NCBI GenBank assembly: GCA_020852835.1
Contig: JADZAC010000012.1
Span: 1-58,498 of the forward strand
DNA from: Flavobacteriales bacterium
Lineage (GTDB): Bacteria; Bacteroidota; Bacteroidia; Flavobacteriales_F; PHOS-HE28
Reading direction: 5' to 3'
DNA length: 58,498 nucleotides
Part shown: one piece after another, positions 42,970 through 52,167 of the stretch
Numbering within the stretch: the first letter of the stretch is position 1
How the letters are laid out: the number at the start of each line of letters is the position of its first letter
Translations under genes and position numbers: made by a program
Notes under the pieces: generated by a model
Database searches by the model: none
Told to the model about the DNA's origin: nothing
What the model saw: only the letters and a program-made list of their open reading frames with translations

Positions 42970-45279
42970 ATGAACAAGAAAAAGCGCCTTCGCCATACCG
43001 AAGAACCTTCACAGCAGGCTGTACTGAGCATGCTGCATGAGGCTGGCCCTGCCGGGATCACGGCCCAGCAGCTCATGTTGAAGCTCGGCTTGGACAAACG
43101 TGAGCGCGGCGCCCTGCAAACCACCCTGGCGGGCCTGATGACCAAGGGAAAGGTCCATGGCGGGCCACGCGGACGCTATTCCGCCACGGAACTACCCGCA
43201 AAGGGCACTGGGAAAAAGGCGGTCGGCCAGGAAGCAATAGTTGACATCATTGCCAGCGGTGCCGGCTTTGCCCGCCTCGCCGATGGCGGTGACGATGCAT
43301 ACATACCCGGCCATGCGTTGGGCACCGCGTTGCACGGCGACCGTGTGCTCATCCGAATCACTACCGGGCGCGGGCGCCCCGAAGGCAAGGTGGTCCAAGT
43401 TCTTGAGCGGCGGCGAACCCGTTTTGTGGGCAAGGTCGAAAAACGGGACAACCAGTTCATGCTCAATGCGGATGACCCGAAAATGAACCACCCCCTGCTG
43501 ATCGCCGCCGAAGACCTTGAAGGGGCGCAACCCGGCGAAAAAGTGGTGGTGGAAATGGCCCCTTGGAACAATCCCGCCGAACATCCGCGATGCCGCGTGG
43601 AAAAAGTGCTGGGCAAAGCAGGTGAACATGAAGTGGAGATCCACGCCATCCTGGCCGAGTTCGACCTGCCCGCAGCATTCCCGAAAGCCGTGGAAGAGGC
43701 GGCGGAGGCCATTCCCGCCGGGATCACCCAAACGGAGGTCGCCCGGCGGCGCGACATGCGCGGGATCACCACCCTGACGATCGACCCGGAGGATGCCAAG
43801 GACCTGGACGATGCCCTGAGCATGCGTAAACTGCCCAATGGCCGGTGGGAAGTGGGTATCCACATCGCCGATGTAAGCCACTATGTGCTCCCGGGCACCC
43901 CGGTAGACCAGGAAGCCGCCGCCCGCGCCACCAGCGTGTACTTGGTGGACCGCGTGGTGCCCATGCTGCCCGAACGGCTCAGCAACAACCTCTGTTCGCT
44001 CAATCCCCACGAGGATAAGCTCAGTTTCAGCGCCATCTTCGAGCTCGACGACCAGGCCCGCATCCACGCCGAGTGGTTCGGCCGAACGGTCATGCGGAGC
44101 GACCGGCGCTTCGCCTACCACGAAGCCCAAGCCCTTATTGATGGCGGGGCCGGTGAATTCAAACAGGAGGTGCTCGCCCTGTACGAACTGTCCAAGGTGT
44201 TGCGCAAAGACCGCATGGCCAATGGCGCGTTGGAGGTGGGCGGCAATGAAGTGAAATTCCGGCTGGACGACAAAGGCCGCCCGGTGGAGGTGTACGAAAA
44301 GGTCATGGGGCCGGCCAACTGGCTCATCGAGGAATTTATGCTGTTGGCCAACAAACAGGTGGCCGCCGCCATCAGTCGGCGCAAAGCGGGCGCACCGCCT
44401 TTCGTATACCGCATCCACGACCTGCCCGACCCGGAAAAAGTGCAGCAGCTGCGCATGCTGGCCAAGAGCTTTGGCCACGAGCTGAAGACCGACGGGCGAC
44501 CGGAAGACCTGCCCAAGGCCATCAACGCCCTCATGCACAAGATCAAGGGCAGCGAGGAGGAGAACATCCTCAAGCAGCTCACCATCCGCGCCATGAGCAA
44601 GGCCATCTACAGCACCGACAACATCGGCCACTACGGCCTGGCCTTCCGCGACTATACGCACTTCACCAGCCCCATCCGCCGCTATCCGGACCTGATGGTG
44701 CACCGCGCCATGGCACACTATCTGGCCAAGGGAAAAGCCCTGGACAAGCAAAAGTTGGAGCTCAGCTGCGTGCACAGTTCCCAGATGGAAAAGCGTGCTG
44801 CCGATGCCGAACGGGCCAGCATCCGGTTCAAACAGGCGGAATACATGCTGGCGCGCTTGGGGCAGACATTCACGGGCATCATTAGCGGCCTCACGGCTTG
44901 GGGCATGTACGTGGAGCTGGCCGGCAACAAGTGCGAGGGCATGATCGCCCTGCGCGACCTGCCCGGTGACCACTATGCCTTTGTCCAGGAGCTGTACATC
45001 ATCAAAGGGCAACGCACCGGCCGCCGCTTCCGGCTGGGCGACGAGCTGCAGGTAATGGTGCGCAGCGTGGACATGGAGAAACGCACCGTGGATCTTGCAT
45101 TGGCGGAAGACGGGCCACCCAGCTCCCGGCCCGCGAGGTCTCACAAAGGCATGTGGGATGAAGTGCGACCCTCTCCTGCCACGGATGCACATGGCCACCG
45201 CAAGGGTTTCCGAAGCCCCAAGGGTACAGGCGCCAAAAAGAGCCGCAAGGAAAAAGGCGGCAAGAAGAAAAAATGGTAG
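42970..45279 (+). CDS. rnr: Ribonuclease R
   Basis: RNase R is a processive 3'-5' exoribonuclease that degrades structured RNA. The 769-residue protein has an N-terminal winged helix (AVLSMLHEAGPAGITAQQLM), cold-shock domains (GQEAIVDIIASGAGFARL ... GDRVLIRI), the RNB catalytic domain with IDPEDAKDLDDALS (D272, D278, D280, D281 for Mg), HIADVSHYV, FTSPIRRYPDLMVHR, an S1 domain (FTGIISGLTAWGMYVELAGNKCEGMI), and a basic tail of Lys, Gly and Arg. It is divergent from prs. Its last codons overlap a possible ATG of the following esterase frame. Confidence 0.97.
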   Translation: MNKKKRLRHTEEPSQQAVLSMLHEAGPAGITAQQLMLKLGLDKRERGALQTTLAGLMTKGKVHGGPRGRYSATELPAKGTGKKAVGQEAIVDIIASGAGFARLADGGDDAYIPGHALGTALHGDRVLIRITTGRGRPEGKVVQVLERRRTRFVGKVEKRDNQFMLNADDPKMNHPLLIAAEDLEGAQPGEKVVVEMAPWNNPAEHPRCRVEKVLGKAGEHEVEIHAILAEFDLPAAFPKAVEEAAEAIPAGITQTEVARRRDMRGITTLTIDPEDAKDLDDALSMRKLPNGRWEVGIHIADVSHYVLPGTPVDQEAAARATSVYLVDRVVPMLPERLSNNLCSLNPHEDKLSFSAIFELDDQARIHAEWFGRTVMRSDRRFAYHEAQALIDGGAGEFKQEVLALYELSKVLRKDRMANGALEVGGNEVKFRLDDKGRPVEVYEKVMGPANWLIEEFMLLANKQVAAAISRRKAGAPPFVYRIHDLPDPEKVQQLRMLAKSFGHELKTDGRPEDLPKAINALMHKIKGSEEENILKQLTIRAMSKAIYSTDNIGHYGLAFRDYTHFTSPIRRYPDLMVHRAMAHYLAKGKALDKQKLELSCVHSSQMEKRAADAERASIRFKQAEYMLARLGQTFTGIISGLTAWGMYVELAGNKCEGMIALRDLPGDHYAFVQELYIIKGQRTGRRFRLGDELQVMVRSVDMEKRTVDLALAEDGPPSSRPARSHKGMWDEVRPSPATDAHGHRKGFRSPKGTGAKKSRKEKGGKKKKW

Positions 45280-45314
45280 TGGACACAGCAAAACGGCCCG
45301 GAAATGCCCTAAGG

Positions 45315-46142
45315 ATGGGGACCGCTCTTCGGGCAATGCGCCATATGTGCTGCGCACTCCTCATCGTGTACACCTGCGCTGCAGCCGCACAACAATCCCC
45401 ATTCTGCATAGGCGAAGTTCAACTACTGCACTCCCATGCCCTTGGGGAAGACCGCACGCTGAACATTGCCCTGCCTGCCGGCTACTCCACCGAGGATACC
45501 ACGCGCTACCCGGTCATCTTCCTGTTGGACGGTTCCGCCGATGAGGATTTTGTACACATAGCCGGGGCCTTGCAGTTCGCTACCATGCCATGGGTGGCTT
45601 GGCAGCGGCCCAGCATCTTGGTAGGCATCGCCAATGTGGACAGGCGGCGCGATCTTACATTTCCCACCACCGTGGCCAAAGACAAGGAAGAGTTTCCAAC
45701 CACCGGGGGATCTTCCAATTTCCGCCGCTTCCTGGCAGAGGAGCTCCTGCCCTACGTGGATGCCCAATACCGCACCCGGCCCGAGCGGATGCTTATCGGC
45801 CAATCGCTGGGGGGCTTGTTTGCAACGGAAGTATTGCTGGAACAGCCTGCGCTCTTCCAGCAATATTTGATAGTAAGCCCGAGCTTGTGGTGGGACAATG
45901 GTTCACTGCTTGATCGGTTCGCCAACCGCCGACCGGTACCCGGCGCCGCACCTGGCCAGGTATTTATTGCGGCAGGCCGAGAAGGCCGGATAATGGTGCG
46001 CGATGCCAAACGGCTGCATGGGTTGGTACGCCGCAACCAGCAAACAGAAACCCATTTCCAGAACCTGCACCGGCTGGATCATGCCAACATCCTCCACCAA
46101 GCGGTAATGGAAGGTTTCCAATGGATGGGCCAGCCGCACTGA
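45315..46142 (+). CDS. Exported alpha/beta hydrolase of the esterase D/Fes type
   Basis: The protein is about 275 residues, with a signal peptide (MCCALLIVYTCAAAAQ). It has the fold of putative esterases acting on sugar, formyl or siderophore esters: RTLNIALPAGYSTEDTTRYPVIFLLDGSADEDF, the nucleophile elbow GQSLGGLFA, YLIVSPSLWWDN, and the final catalytic His in LHRLDHANILH. Several ATGs are possible (45273, 45315, 45336, 45345). I use 45315, which has a purine-rich AAGG just before it; 45336 would give a more compact signal peptide. The substrate is unknown. Confidence 0.83.
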   Translation: MGTALRAMRHMCCALLIVYTCAAAAQQSPFCIGEVQLLHSHALGEDRTLNIALPAGYSTEDTTRYPVIFLLDGSADEDFVHIAGALQFATMPWVAWQRPSILVGIANVDRRRDLTFPTTVAKDKEEFPTTGGSSNFRRFLAEELLPYVDAQYRTRPERMLIGQSLGGLFATEVLLEQPALFQQYLIVSPSLWWDNGSLLDRFANRRPVPGAAPGQVFIAAGREGRIMVRDAKRLHGLVRRNQQTETHFQNLHRLDHANILHQAVMEGFQWMGQPH

Positions 46143-46191
46143 TAAGCCTCACTGACGCCCATACGGTAAGCCCGCCTATGGGCCGTACGCG

Positions 46192-46199
46192 TAGTTTCG
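46192..46199 (+). promoter_or_regulatory. Putative -7 box (TAGTTTCG) of the 60-residue membrane protein gene
   Basis: It fits TAnnTTYG and ends 11 bases before the ATG at 46211, which helps to argue that this short ORF is a gene. Confidence 0.4.
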
Positions 46200-46210
46200 C
46201 CCTTGCTGCC

Positions 46211-46393
46211 ATGCCATCCAAGCGCCTTCTCCTCGCCTTCCTGTTGGCCTTGGCCATCTCCCAGCTATTGGCCGCATTCATTTACCACCGGGTAAAGGTG
46301 CCGCTCTTTGCCTCCGTTGCTATCGGTGTGCTGGTGCCCTTCCTCATGGCATGGGCACAACAACGGAAAAAGAACAAACAGAAAAGCCCCTGA
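46211..46393 (+). CDS. Small two-helix membrane protein
   Basis: The 60-residue protein (MPSKRLLLAFLLALAISQLL...) has two hydrophobic helices (about 5-22 and 28-46) and a strongly basic C-terminus (QQRKKNKQKSP). I do not recognise a family. A promoter-like TAGTTTCG lies just upstream and a hairpin just downstream, so it appears to be an independent transcription unit. Confidence 0.6.
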   Translation: MPSKRLLLAFLLALAISQLLAAFIYHRVKVPLFASVAIGVLVPFLMAWAQQRKKNKQKSP

Positions 46394-46430
46394 GGCCGGG
46401 CCCGGGCTCATCCTCACCCCATGCCCGGCC
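46394..46430. terminator. Hairpin between the small membrane protein and the LytTR regulator gene
   Basis: GGCCGGGC (46394-46401) pairs exactly with GCCCGGCC (46423-46430) around a 21-base loop. It fills the whole space between the two convergent stop codons. Confidence 0.55.
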
Positions 46431-47186
46431 CTACACCAGGTTCAGCCTTTTGGCCAGGTCGTCCTTGTAGCTGCCCCCGATGGGAATGATCTTTTTATCA
46501 TTCTCCAAGATCAGGTTGGTTTGTTCAATGGCCGTGATCTTGTCGATGCGGACAATGAAGGAACGGTGTACGCGCATGAAGTCGCTTTCCGGCAGCTTGG
46601 CCTCAATATCCTTCATGGTGCTGTGGATGGTGTAACGCGTGTTGAGGGTGTTGATCACCACGTAATCCTTCAATGCCTCAATGTAATAAATGTCGCCGGT
46701 GCGCAGCTTCACCATCCGGCTGTTGCTCTTTACGAACAGGATCTCCTTGTTGCCCCCCTGCCCTTCCACCAAGTTGAACAACAGGTCGCGCTCTTTCAGC
46801 ACCTCGGCCTCCTTTTTGTGCTTGTAGAGGGCCATTTCGATCGTGGTGTGAATGTCGATCTCCTTGAACGGCTTGATGATATACCCGTAAGGCTGCGTCA
46901 CTTTGGCCTTGTTCAAGGTGCTTTCATCCGCATAGGCCGTCAGGAAGATCACCGGAATATTGGCTTCCGCCCGGATCCGGGTGGCCGCTTCTATCCCGCT
47001 CATTTCCCCCTTGAGCATGATGTCCATGAGGATGATGTCCGGCTTGTGCTCCAAGGCCAAGGCAACGGCATTCTCGCCGGTGGCAGCTGCCCCTACCACA
47101 TGGTAGCCCAGCTTCTTCAGGCTTTGCTGAATGTCTTTGCTGACGATGCTCTCGTCCTCCACCACCAAAACATTGGTTTGCGCCAT
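46431..47186 (-). CDS. LytTR-family response regulator
   Basis: The 251-residue protein has an N-terminal receiver domain (VLVVEDESIVSKDIQQSL, phosphoacceptor D55 in LMDIMLKG, conserved T and K in FLTAYAD and YIIKPF) and a C-terminal LytTR DNA-binding domain (about 150-245: ILFVKSNSRMVKLRTGDIYYIEALKDYVVI ... FMRVHRSFIVRIDKI). It should bind direct-repeat promoter sites when phosphorylated. It lies nine bases after the kinase gene and is its evident partner. Confidence 0.95.
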   Translation of the reverse strand: MAQTNVLVVEDESIVSKDIQQSLKKLGYHVVGAAATGENAVALALEHKPDIILMDIMLKGEMSGIEAATRIRAEANIPVIFLTAYADESTLNKAKVTQPYGYIIKPFKEIDIHTTIEMALYKHKKEAEVLKERDLLFNLVEGQGGNKEILFVKSNSRMVKLRTGDIYYIEALKDYVVINTLNTRYTIHSTMKDIEAKLPESDFMRVHRSFIVRIDKITAIEQTNLILENDKKIIPIGGSYKDDLAKRLNLV

Positions 47187-47195
47187 GGTCTGTTC

Positions 47196-50100
47196 TCAAC
47201 TACGTTCAAATGTAATCAAATAGCTCGTGCCCGTGGTGCCGGTTCGGCACGTTCGTACGGCATTCCCGTCCAACTGTTGCAGCAGCAGCTCCACGAGCTC
47301 CATCCCGAGCCCGCGATCACGTGCTTCCTCGTATCCACCGGGGAAGCCAACACCATTGTCTTCCAGTGTGATCCGCACAGTATTCCGGTCACCGCGCAAG
47401 GTGATGCCCACCACGCCCTCACGGTCGCCCGGAAAAGCATGTTTCAAGGCATTGCTGATCAACTCGTTCAACACAAGGCCGCAAGGGATGGCCTTGTCCA
47501 GGTCCAACATCAATGGCTCCAATTCGGTGTTCAACTGGACCCTCCCGTACAGGGAGTAGCTCATCACCAAGTTGCTGCATAGCCCCTTGATGTACTGTGC
47601 CAGGTCCACCTGGGCAAAGTTCTTGCTCTGGTACAGGCTCTCATGAATGAAGGCCATGCTGCGGATCCGGTCCTGCGATTCCTGCAACAAGGACATCACC
47701 TTGGGATCGTTGGCCACGTGCCCCCGCTGCAGGCTGAAGATGCTGCTGATGATCTGCAGGTTGTTCTTCACCCGGTGATGCACTTCCTTGAGCAACACTT
47801 CCTTCTCCCGGAGGTTCTCCACCAATTCCTGCTCGCTCAACTTCTTCCCGGTGATGTCATGGGCCATGCAGGTCACCTCATTGATCCGGCCGTTTGCCTG
47901 CACCGGCCCCATGAAAAGCTCCAGCCACATGGCAGGCCCCTGCTTGGCGACGATGCGTACTTCACGGCGTTGCGGCTTGCCAGCGAAACAATCCCGGTAC
48001 AGCTGCAGCCATGCCCCGTCCTCTTCCGGTGAAATGAGGTCCACGAAAGCCTCCCGGATATTGTCCCCTGCACCCAGGTCCAGGCCGTACCGGTGGGATA
48101 TTTGGTTGAAGAACTTGTTGCAGGAAGTGATCCTGAGGTCTTTGTCCACGCTCCACAGCATAACATCCGCACTGTTGTCGAGGATGGCATTGAGCTTGGC
48201 CGATTGTTCTTGGGCAAGCGCCTCCGCCATGCGCTCGGAGGTGATCTCGTGCCCAATGCCGAACACTTCTTCCACATGGCCTTTGATATCCACCACCGGG
48301 CTGAGGTAGATCTCGTTGCAAACCCGGTTGCCCTGGGCATCGGTCAGGTCCGTTTCAAAGCGCACCACCTTTCCCTCGAAGGCCTCCTGGTATTTTTCCC
48401 GCCAGAACGCATGGTAATCGTCCGGTGCAAACAGCTCACGCGGTTTGTGCGGGTCGGTATTGATCTGGGGCGGCTTGCCATGCAGCCGCATGATCATGTC
48501 GTGGTAGCCTTGGTTGAAGCTCGTCAGCGCGATCCTTCGGTCAACGGTCCAGAACATGTGCGCACTGCTTTCGAACAGGGCTTTTTCCTTGGCGAGGTGT
48601 TTGTGCAGCTTTTCCTGTGCGGCATGGCTTTCCGTTATGTCACGGAAAATGCTCCTCGCCAAGACCATGCGTCCATTTTCCTCCCGCACGGTGGAAGAAC
48701 CCTCAAAGAGCTTTATCCGCCCATCACGTGTAATGAACCTGCTTTGCCATGGGGTATTCGTCGACAAGTTCCGTTCACCCGCCAACCAGCTGCGGGCGAT
48801 CTCCTTGGTTTCATCATCCGCAAGCACATCAAACAGGGTGATCCCCGGCAGATCTTTGTCCGTGTAGCCCAGGGTTTTCTTCCAAGCATTGTTGGTGAAC
48901 AGGAACTTGCCCGATGCATCCACGCTGTAGATCAGGTCGTTGGCATTGTCCACAAGGTCCCGGTAACGCTCCTCACTTTCCCGCAAGGCTTCCCGGTCGC
49001 GTTTCGCTTGGGTCACATCACGGCTTACGCCCATGCTGCCCAGCAAATTCCCCTCTTCGTCCATCAACCGGGAGGCCGCCAAAAAACTGGTGAACACCCT
49101 GCCCTCTTTAGTGATGTTCCGCACTTCTCCGGAAAAGGCACCAAACCTCACCAGTTCTTTTTGTACCCTGCTGTGCTCCTCTGCATCTGCATACAAAACG
49201 TTGGAAGGTTTGCCCAACAATTCTTCCGGTTCATACCCGAACTTGATGGAGGCCGCCGGGTTGAACTCCGTGATGATGTTCTTCTGATCAACTGCCACGA
49301 TCATGTCCAAGGAGCTGTCGATCAGGCTTTTGGCAAGCCTCCTGCTCTGCATCAAAGCCTCTTGCGTCCGTCGATGCTCTTCGATCTCCGACCTTAGTTG
49401 CACATTCACCTCCTCGGCCATGGTGGCGCGCATCCGCTGCTCCATCAGGCTGCGCTCAGCCTCTACATCCTGCAGGGTGAGCTGAATGGCGGGCCTGTTC
49501 ATATGCCGGGTAGCACAACCATGCATCAGCACAGGCCTGGGCTCGCCGCCAGGTGCCCCTATCCACTGCCGGACCGCTGGAGGCTTGTCCCCTTGCACCA
49601 CCTTGCTCAACCAAGCCAGCAATCCGGCATGATCTTCTTGGCGCATGCAGGCCAGAAAGTCCATTCCGGCGCCCAATCCACCTCCGGCCAGTGCTTCTGC
49701 TGCGGGATTCGCGTAAACCACCCGGTTGTTTTGCAGTACCACCATGCCATCCCGCAGCTGCTCGGCCAACTGCCGGTAATTATTGGCCAGTGCTCGTTGC
49801 TCCAGTTCGGATTGCCTCAGGGAGGTTATGTCGAAAATTGCACCCTCAATAACCGATGCACGCCCAGGTGATTCCCGCAAGATCACCTTTTCCAACACGT
49901 GCAACGCGCGCCCGCTGCGGTGCTTGAGCAAGATCTCATAATCGTTCAGCCGCTTCTTCTGCAGCAGGTCTTCCAAGTATTGCTGCCTTTCCTGCAGATC
50001 GAAGTAGAGGTTCTCCACCGGCACGGTCATGAGTTCTTCCCGTGAAGAATAGCCCAACAACCGCGCCAGTGCCAGGTTGCAATCCAGCATCCGTCCGGTA

Positions 50101-50228
50101 ACACTGGTGCGGAACAAGCCCAGCAGGTCGCTGCTGAACAGATCATCATACTGGTTCATGCCACCCGATGGCGGAGCTTCCTGCCCCGGCTTTGGTTGCG
50201 GTTGGCGTTGCTTCGGTGTTGCCGGCAT
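47196..50228 (-). CDS. Soluble multi-PAS histidine kinase (HisKA_2/HWE-like type)
   Basis: The protein is about 1010 residues with no membrane helix or signal peptide. I count about six PAS-type units before the kinase core. Clear ones start near FRTSVTGRMLDCNLALARLLGY, SLDMIVAVDQKNIITEFNPAASIKFGY, ANDLIYSVDASGKFLFTNNAWKKTLGY and SADVMLWSVDKDLRITSCNKFFNQI. The dimerisation motif KEVHHRVKNNLQ (first His about residue 817) and the N box NELISNALKHAF, then DNGVGF and GLGMELV, place it in the HisKA_2 group. It may start at ATG 50228 or at a TTG (50240) that overlaps the stop of the MORN gene. It is the middle gene of an operon with the LytTR regulator. Confidence 0.93.
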   Translation of the reverse strand: MPATPKQRQPQPKPGQEAPPSGGMNQYDDLFSSDLLGLFRTSVTGRMLDCNLALARLLGYSSREELMTVPVENLYFDLQERQQYLEDLLQKKRLNDYEILLKHRSGRALHVLEKVILRESPGRASVIEGAIFDITSLRQSELEQRALANNYRQLAEQLRDGMVVLQNNRVVYANPAAEALAGGGLGAGMDFLACMRQEDHAGLLAWLSKVVQGDKPPAVRQWIGAPGGEPRPVLMHGCATRHMNRPAIQLTLQDVEAERSLMEQRMRATMAEEVNVQLRSEIEEHRRTQEALMQSRRLAKSLIDSSLDMIVAVDQKNIITEFNPAASIKFGYEPEELLGKPSNVLYADAEEHSRVQKELVRFGAFSGEVRNITKEGRVFTSFLAASRLMDEEGNLLGSMGVSRDVTQAKRDREALRESEERYRDLVDNANDLIYSVDASGKFLFTNNAWKKTLGYTDKDLPGITLFDVLADDETKEIARSWLAGERNLSTNTPWQSRFITRDGRIKLFEGSSTVREENGRMVLARSIFRDITESHAAQEKLHKHLAKEKALFESSAHMFWTVDRRIALTSFNQGYHDMIMRLHGKPPQINTDPHKPRELFAPDDYHAFWREKYQEAFEGKVVRFETDLTDAQGNRVCNEIYLSPVVDIKGHVEEVFGIGHEITSERMAEALAQEQSAKLNAILDNSADVMLWSVDKDLRITSCNKFFNQISHRYGLDLGAGDNIREAFVDLISPEEDGAWLQLYRDCFAGKPQRREVRIVAKQGPAMWLELFMGPVQANGRINEVTCMAHDITGKKLSEQELVENLREKEVLLKEVHHRVKNNLQIISSIFSLQRGHVANDPKVMSLLQESQDRIRSMAFIHESLYQSKNFAQVDLAQYIKGLCSNLVMSYSLYGRVQLNTELEPLMLDLDKAIPCGLVLNELISNALKHAFPGDREGVVGITLRGDRNTVRITLEDNGVGFPGGYEEARDRGLGMELVELLLQQLDGNAVRTCRTGTTGTSYLITFERS

Positions 50229-50236
50229 AAATCGGT

Positions 50237-51823
50237 TCAAGGGGTAAAGCGGGCGGGTTGATAAGGGGGCGGCAATTTCACTTCATTCAATTTCATTTCG
50301 CTGCCGTCCTTGTAACGGATCGTAAGCTGGATCGTTCCATTTTCATCGAAATGGTTGAAATCACCCTGTTCCAATCCCGCACTGTACCTGCCTTCCAGCT
50401 TCAGCCTCCCATTGGGCCAGTACCACTTGTGCTTGCCGTCGCGCTCCCCCGCCACGAATGATCCTTGAAAGTATTTTTTTCCGTTGTCGTACGTACTGGT
50501 CCATGGACCATCGCGCAGGCCATCCTTGTATGCGCCCTTGTCCGTATGACCGCTGATGTGGTACACCCAATCCCCGTCCTTCAACCCATCGATGAAGTTG
50601 CCTTTCACGATCACCGATCCATCTGGCTCCAATTCCACCGAGGCCCCATCTTCCCGGCCTTTCCGGTAATATTCCTCACGGTGCAATTCTCCCGTTGCAT
50701 AGTACCATTTCCATTCTCCTTGCGGCGATCCATCCCGGTAGGCGCCTTTCTGCTCCACCTCCCCTGTTCGGTGGTAAAAGGTCCATGGCCCTTCTTTTCT
50801 CCCGTTCAGATAAGTTCCTTCAGCGCGTTTTTCACCCGTTGTATAATATTCCGTCCATGTCCCGGTCATTGCTCCTGCTTCACTGATCGGTCCGGAACCT
50901 ACCAATACCGTATTGCGGTAAATGGCGGCATCCGTGGGGCTGCCTTGATCATTGAAGTTTCGGAACAACCCCTCCTTGCCTCCGTTCTTTGCATAGCTGC
51001 CAATGCTGGCTACCACCCCATTGGCATGGTAGGTATTCTTGATCTCCAGCAACATGGTTTCTGCTGCATCGGCCATTAAGCTGTCCTGATCGTATTTGGC
51101 CAGTTCAAGCAGGTTGCCCTGTTTATCGTATTCCTTGAAGATCCCTTGTCTGCGATCATCCACATAGCGGCCTTCCCACTTCAGGCTCCCACTGGGCCAA
51201 TACCCCTGCCACACGCCTTGGCGCAACTGCCTTCCATCATATTGATTGATCGTTTTTCGGCTTTGCAGCACACCTGCACGCCAATTGGAAATGATGATAG
51301 GCCGGCCATCCGAGGCATACTGGTAGGCCTTGCCTTCCTCCTTGCCTGCCTGGTACCTCACCGCAGTTTCCACAATTCCGTCCGTAAAAAAGGTACGGCT
51401 CAACCCTTCCCTCACATCTTGTGAATAGTGCTCCTCAACCAGCAAGGTGCTGTCCGGTCCGTACTTGCGCAACAACCCGTTCTTCTTGCCCTCAACATAA
51501 TCAATGGTGCTGGCCAACGATCCGTCTGCATTGTAAAAATGCCACGTGCCGCTCAATTCAAAATGCAACCGGTCACCCTCGCTCTTGAGCGTTCCATCCG
51601 GATAGTAAGCCCTCCAATGGCCTTCCGGTTTTCCATCCACGACGTAGCCTTCACTGCTGACCTGTCCATCGGTATAAAAGTACTGTTGCGGTACGGCCCC
51701 GACCTGTGCCCACAATTGGCCACCGCACACACACAGTATCATCAGTACTTCTTTTAAAAGAAGCTGATGGTATAGTATAGTCTGTTGATAGTGTTGATCA
51801 CCGTTGCGGGTCGGAAGGGACAT
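50237..51823 (-). CDS. Exported MORN/YwqK-repeat protein
   Basis: The 528-residue protein carries an export signal (LLLKEVLMILCVCGGQLWAQ) after a polar lead, then at least twelve YwqK/MORN-type units of about 23 residues. Typical units are GYVVDGKPEGHWRAYYPDG, GTYLNGRKEGPWTFYHRTG and GAYKDGLRDGPWTSTYDNG. MORN-like repeats form extended beta hairpins that bind proteins or lipids. The ATG at 51823 is chosen over an upstream TTG. The stop falls nine bases before the kinase ATG and overlaps its alternative TTG, so the repeat protein and the kinase are translationally linked. GC content appears lower than in neighbouring core genes. Confidence 0.85.
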   Translation of the reverse strand: MSLPTRNGDQHYQQTILYHQLLLKEVLMILCVCGGQLWAQVGAVPQQYFYTDGQVSSEGYVVDGKPEGHWRAYYPDGTLKSEGDRLHFELSGTWHFYNADGSLASTIDYVEGKKNGLLRKYGPDSTLLVEEHYSQDVREGLSRTFFTDGIVETAVRYQAGKEEGKAYQYASDGRPIIISNWRAGVLQSRKTINQYDGRQLRQGVWQGYWPSGSLKWEGRYVDDRRQGIFKEYDKQGNLLELAKYDQDSLMADAAETMLLEIKNTYHANGVVASIGSYAKNGGKEGLFRNFNDQGSPTDAAIYRNTVLVGSGPISEAGAMTGTWTEYYTTGEKRAEGTYLNGRKEGPWTFYHRTGEVEQKGAYRDGSPQGEWKWYYATGELHREEYYRKGREDGASVELEPDGSVIVKGNFIDGLKDGDWVYHISGHTDKGAYKDGLRDGPWTSTYDNGKKYFQGSFVAGERDGKHKWYWPNGRLKLEGRYSAGLEQGDFNHFDENGTIQLTIRYKDGSEMKLNEVKLPPPYQPARFTP

Positions 51824-52155
51824 TTCGGGATGCGGCAAGTATTCAACAGCGTATCAACGGAACGCGGAACGACCTCTTGTACAAGCCAGCGTGAAGATAC
51901 GGGCCATCTGCAGGTATTGGATCAACGATCGTGCAAAAGTGGGACCAAGTTGATCGTGGATGGTGGGAAGGCACCGGGAAGCAATTGTCGATCGTTCAAT
52001 CCTTGTGGGGAACAATTGAAGGCTGGTGGTTGCTTTCCCGGAAGATCCCGTTATGCAGGCAAGCACGTTATCAGCCGCTGAAAAACCTTGGAAAGTTCTT
52101 CACGGGATAACTCGCTTATCAACAAGTTCCATGTTCGATCGCTGTACAGGGCTGC
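51824..52155. other. AT-richer intergenic region between the MORN operon and rpiB
   Basis: About 330 bases between two divergent genes hold no ORF I can support. They contain small dyads (TTCAAT...ATTGAA around 51995-52020), two CGATCG-centred motifs (TCAACGATCGTG near 51922 and TCGATCGTTCA near 51988), and TTATCAACA near 52117, one mismatch from a DnaA box. These are probably promoter and operator sequence for both directions. Confidence 0.5.
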
Positions 52156-52163
52156 TATCTTTG
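52156..52163 (+). promoter_or_regulatory. Putative -7 box of rpiB (TATCTTTG)
   Basis: A perfect TAnnTTTG match ending four bases before the rpiB ATG, again implying a very short leader. Confidence 0.5.
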
Positions 52164-52167
52164 GGGC

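Noticed and set aside
43192-45357. A 721-codon open frame antisense to rnr
   Set aside because: Shadow of rnr; no recognisable motifs, and RNase R motifs are complete on the plus strand.
52050-52135. Possible oriC with DnaA-like boxes before rpiB
   Set aside because: Only one sequence, TTATCAACA, is within one mismatch of a DnaA box and the others are poorer; there is no dnaA and no clear AT-rich unwinding repeat.
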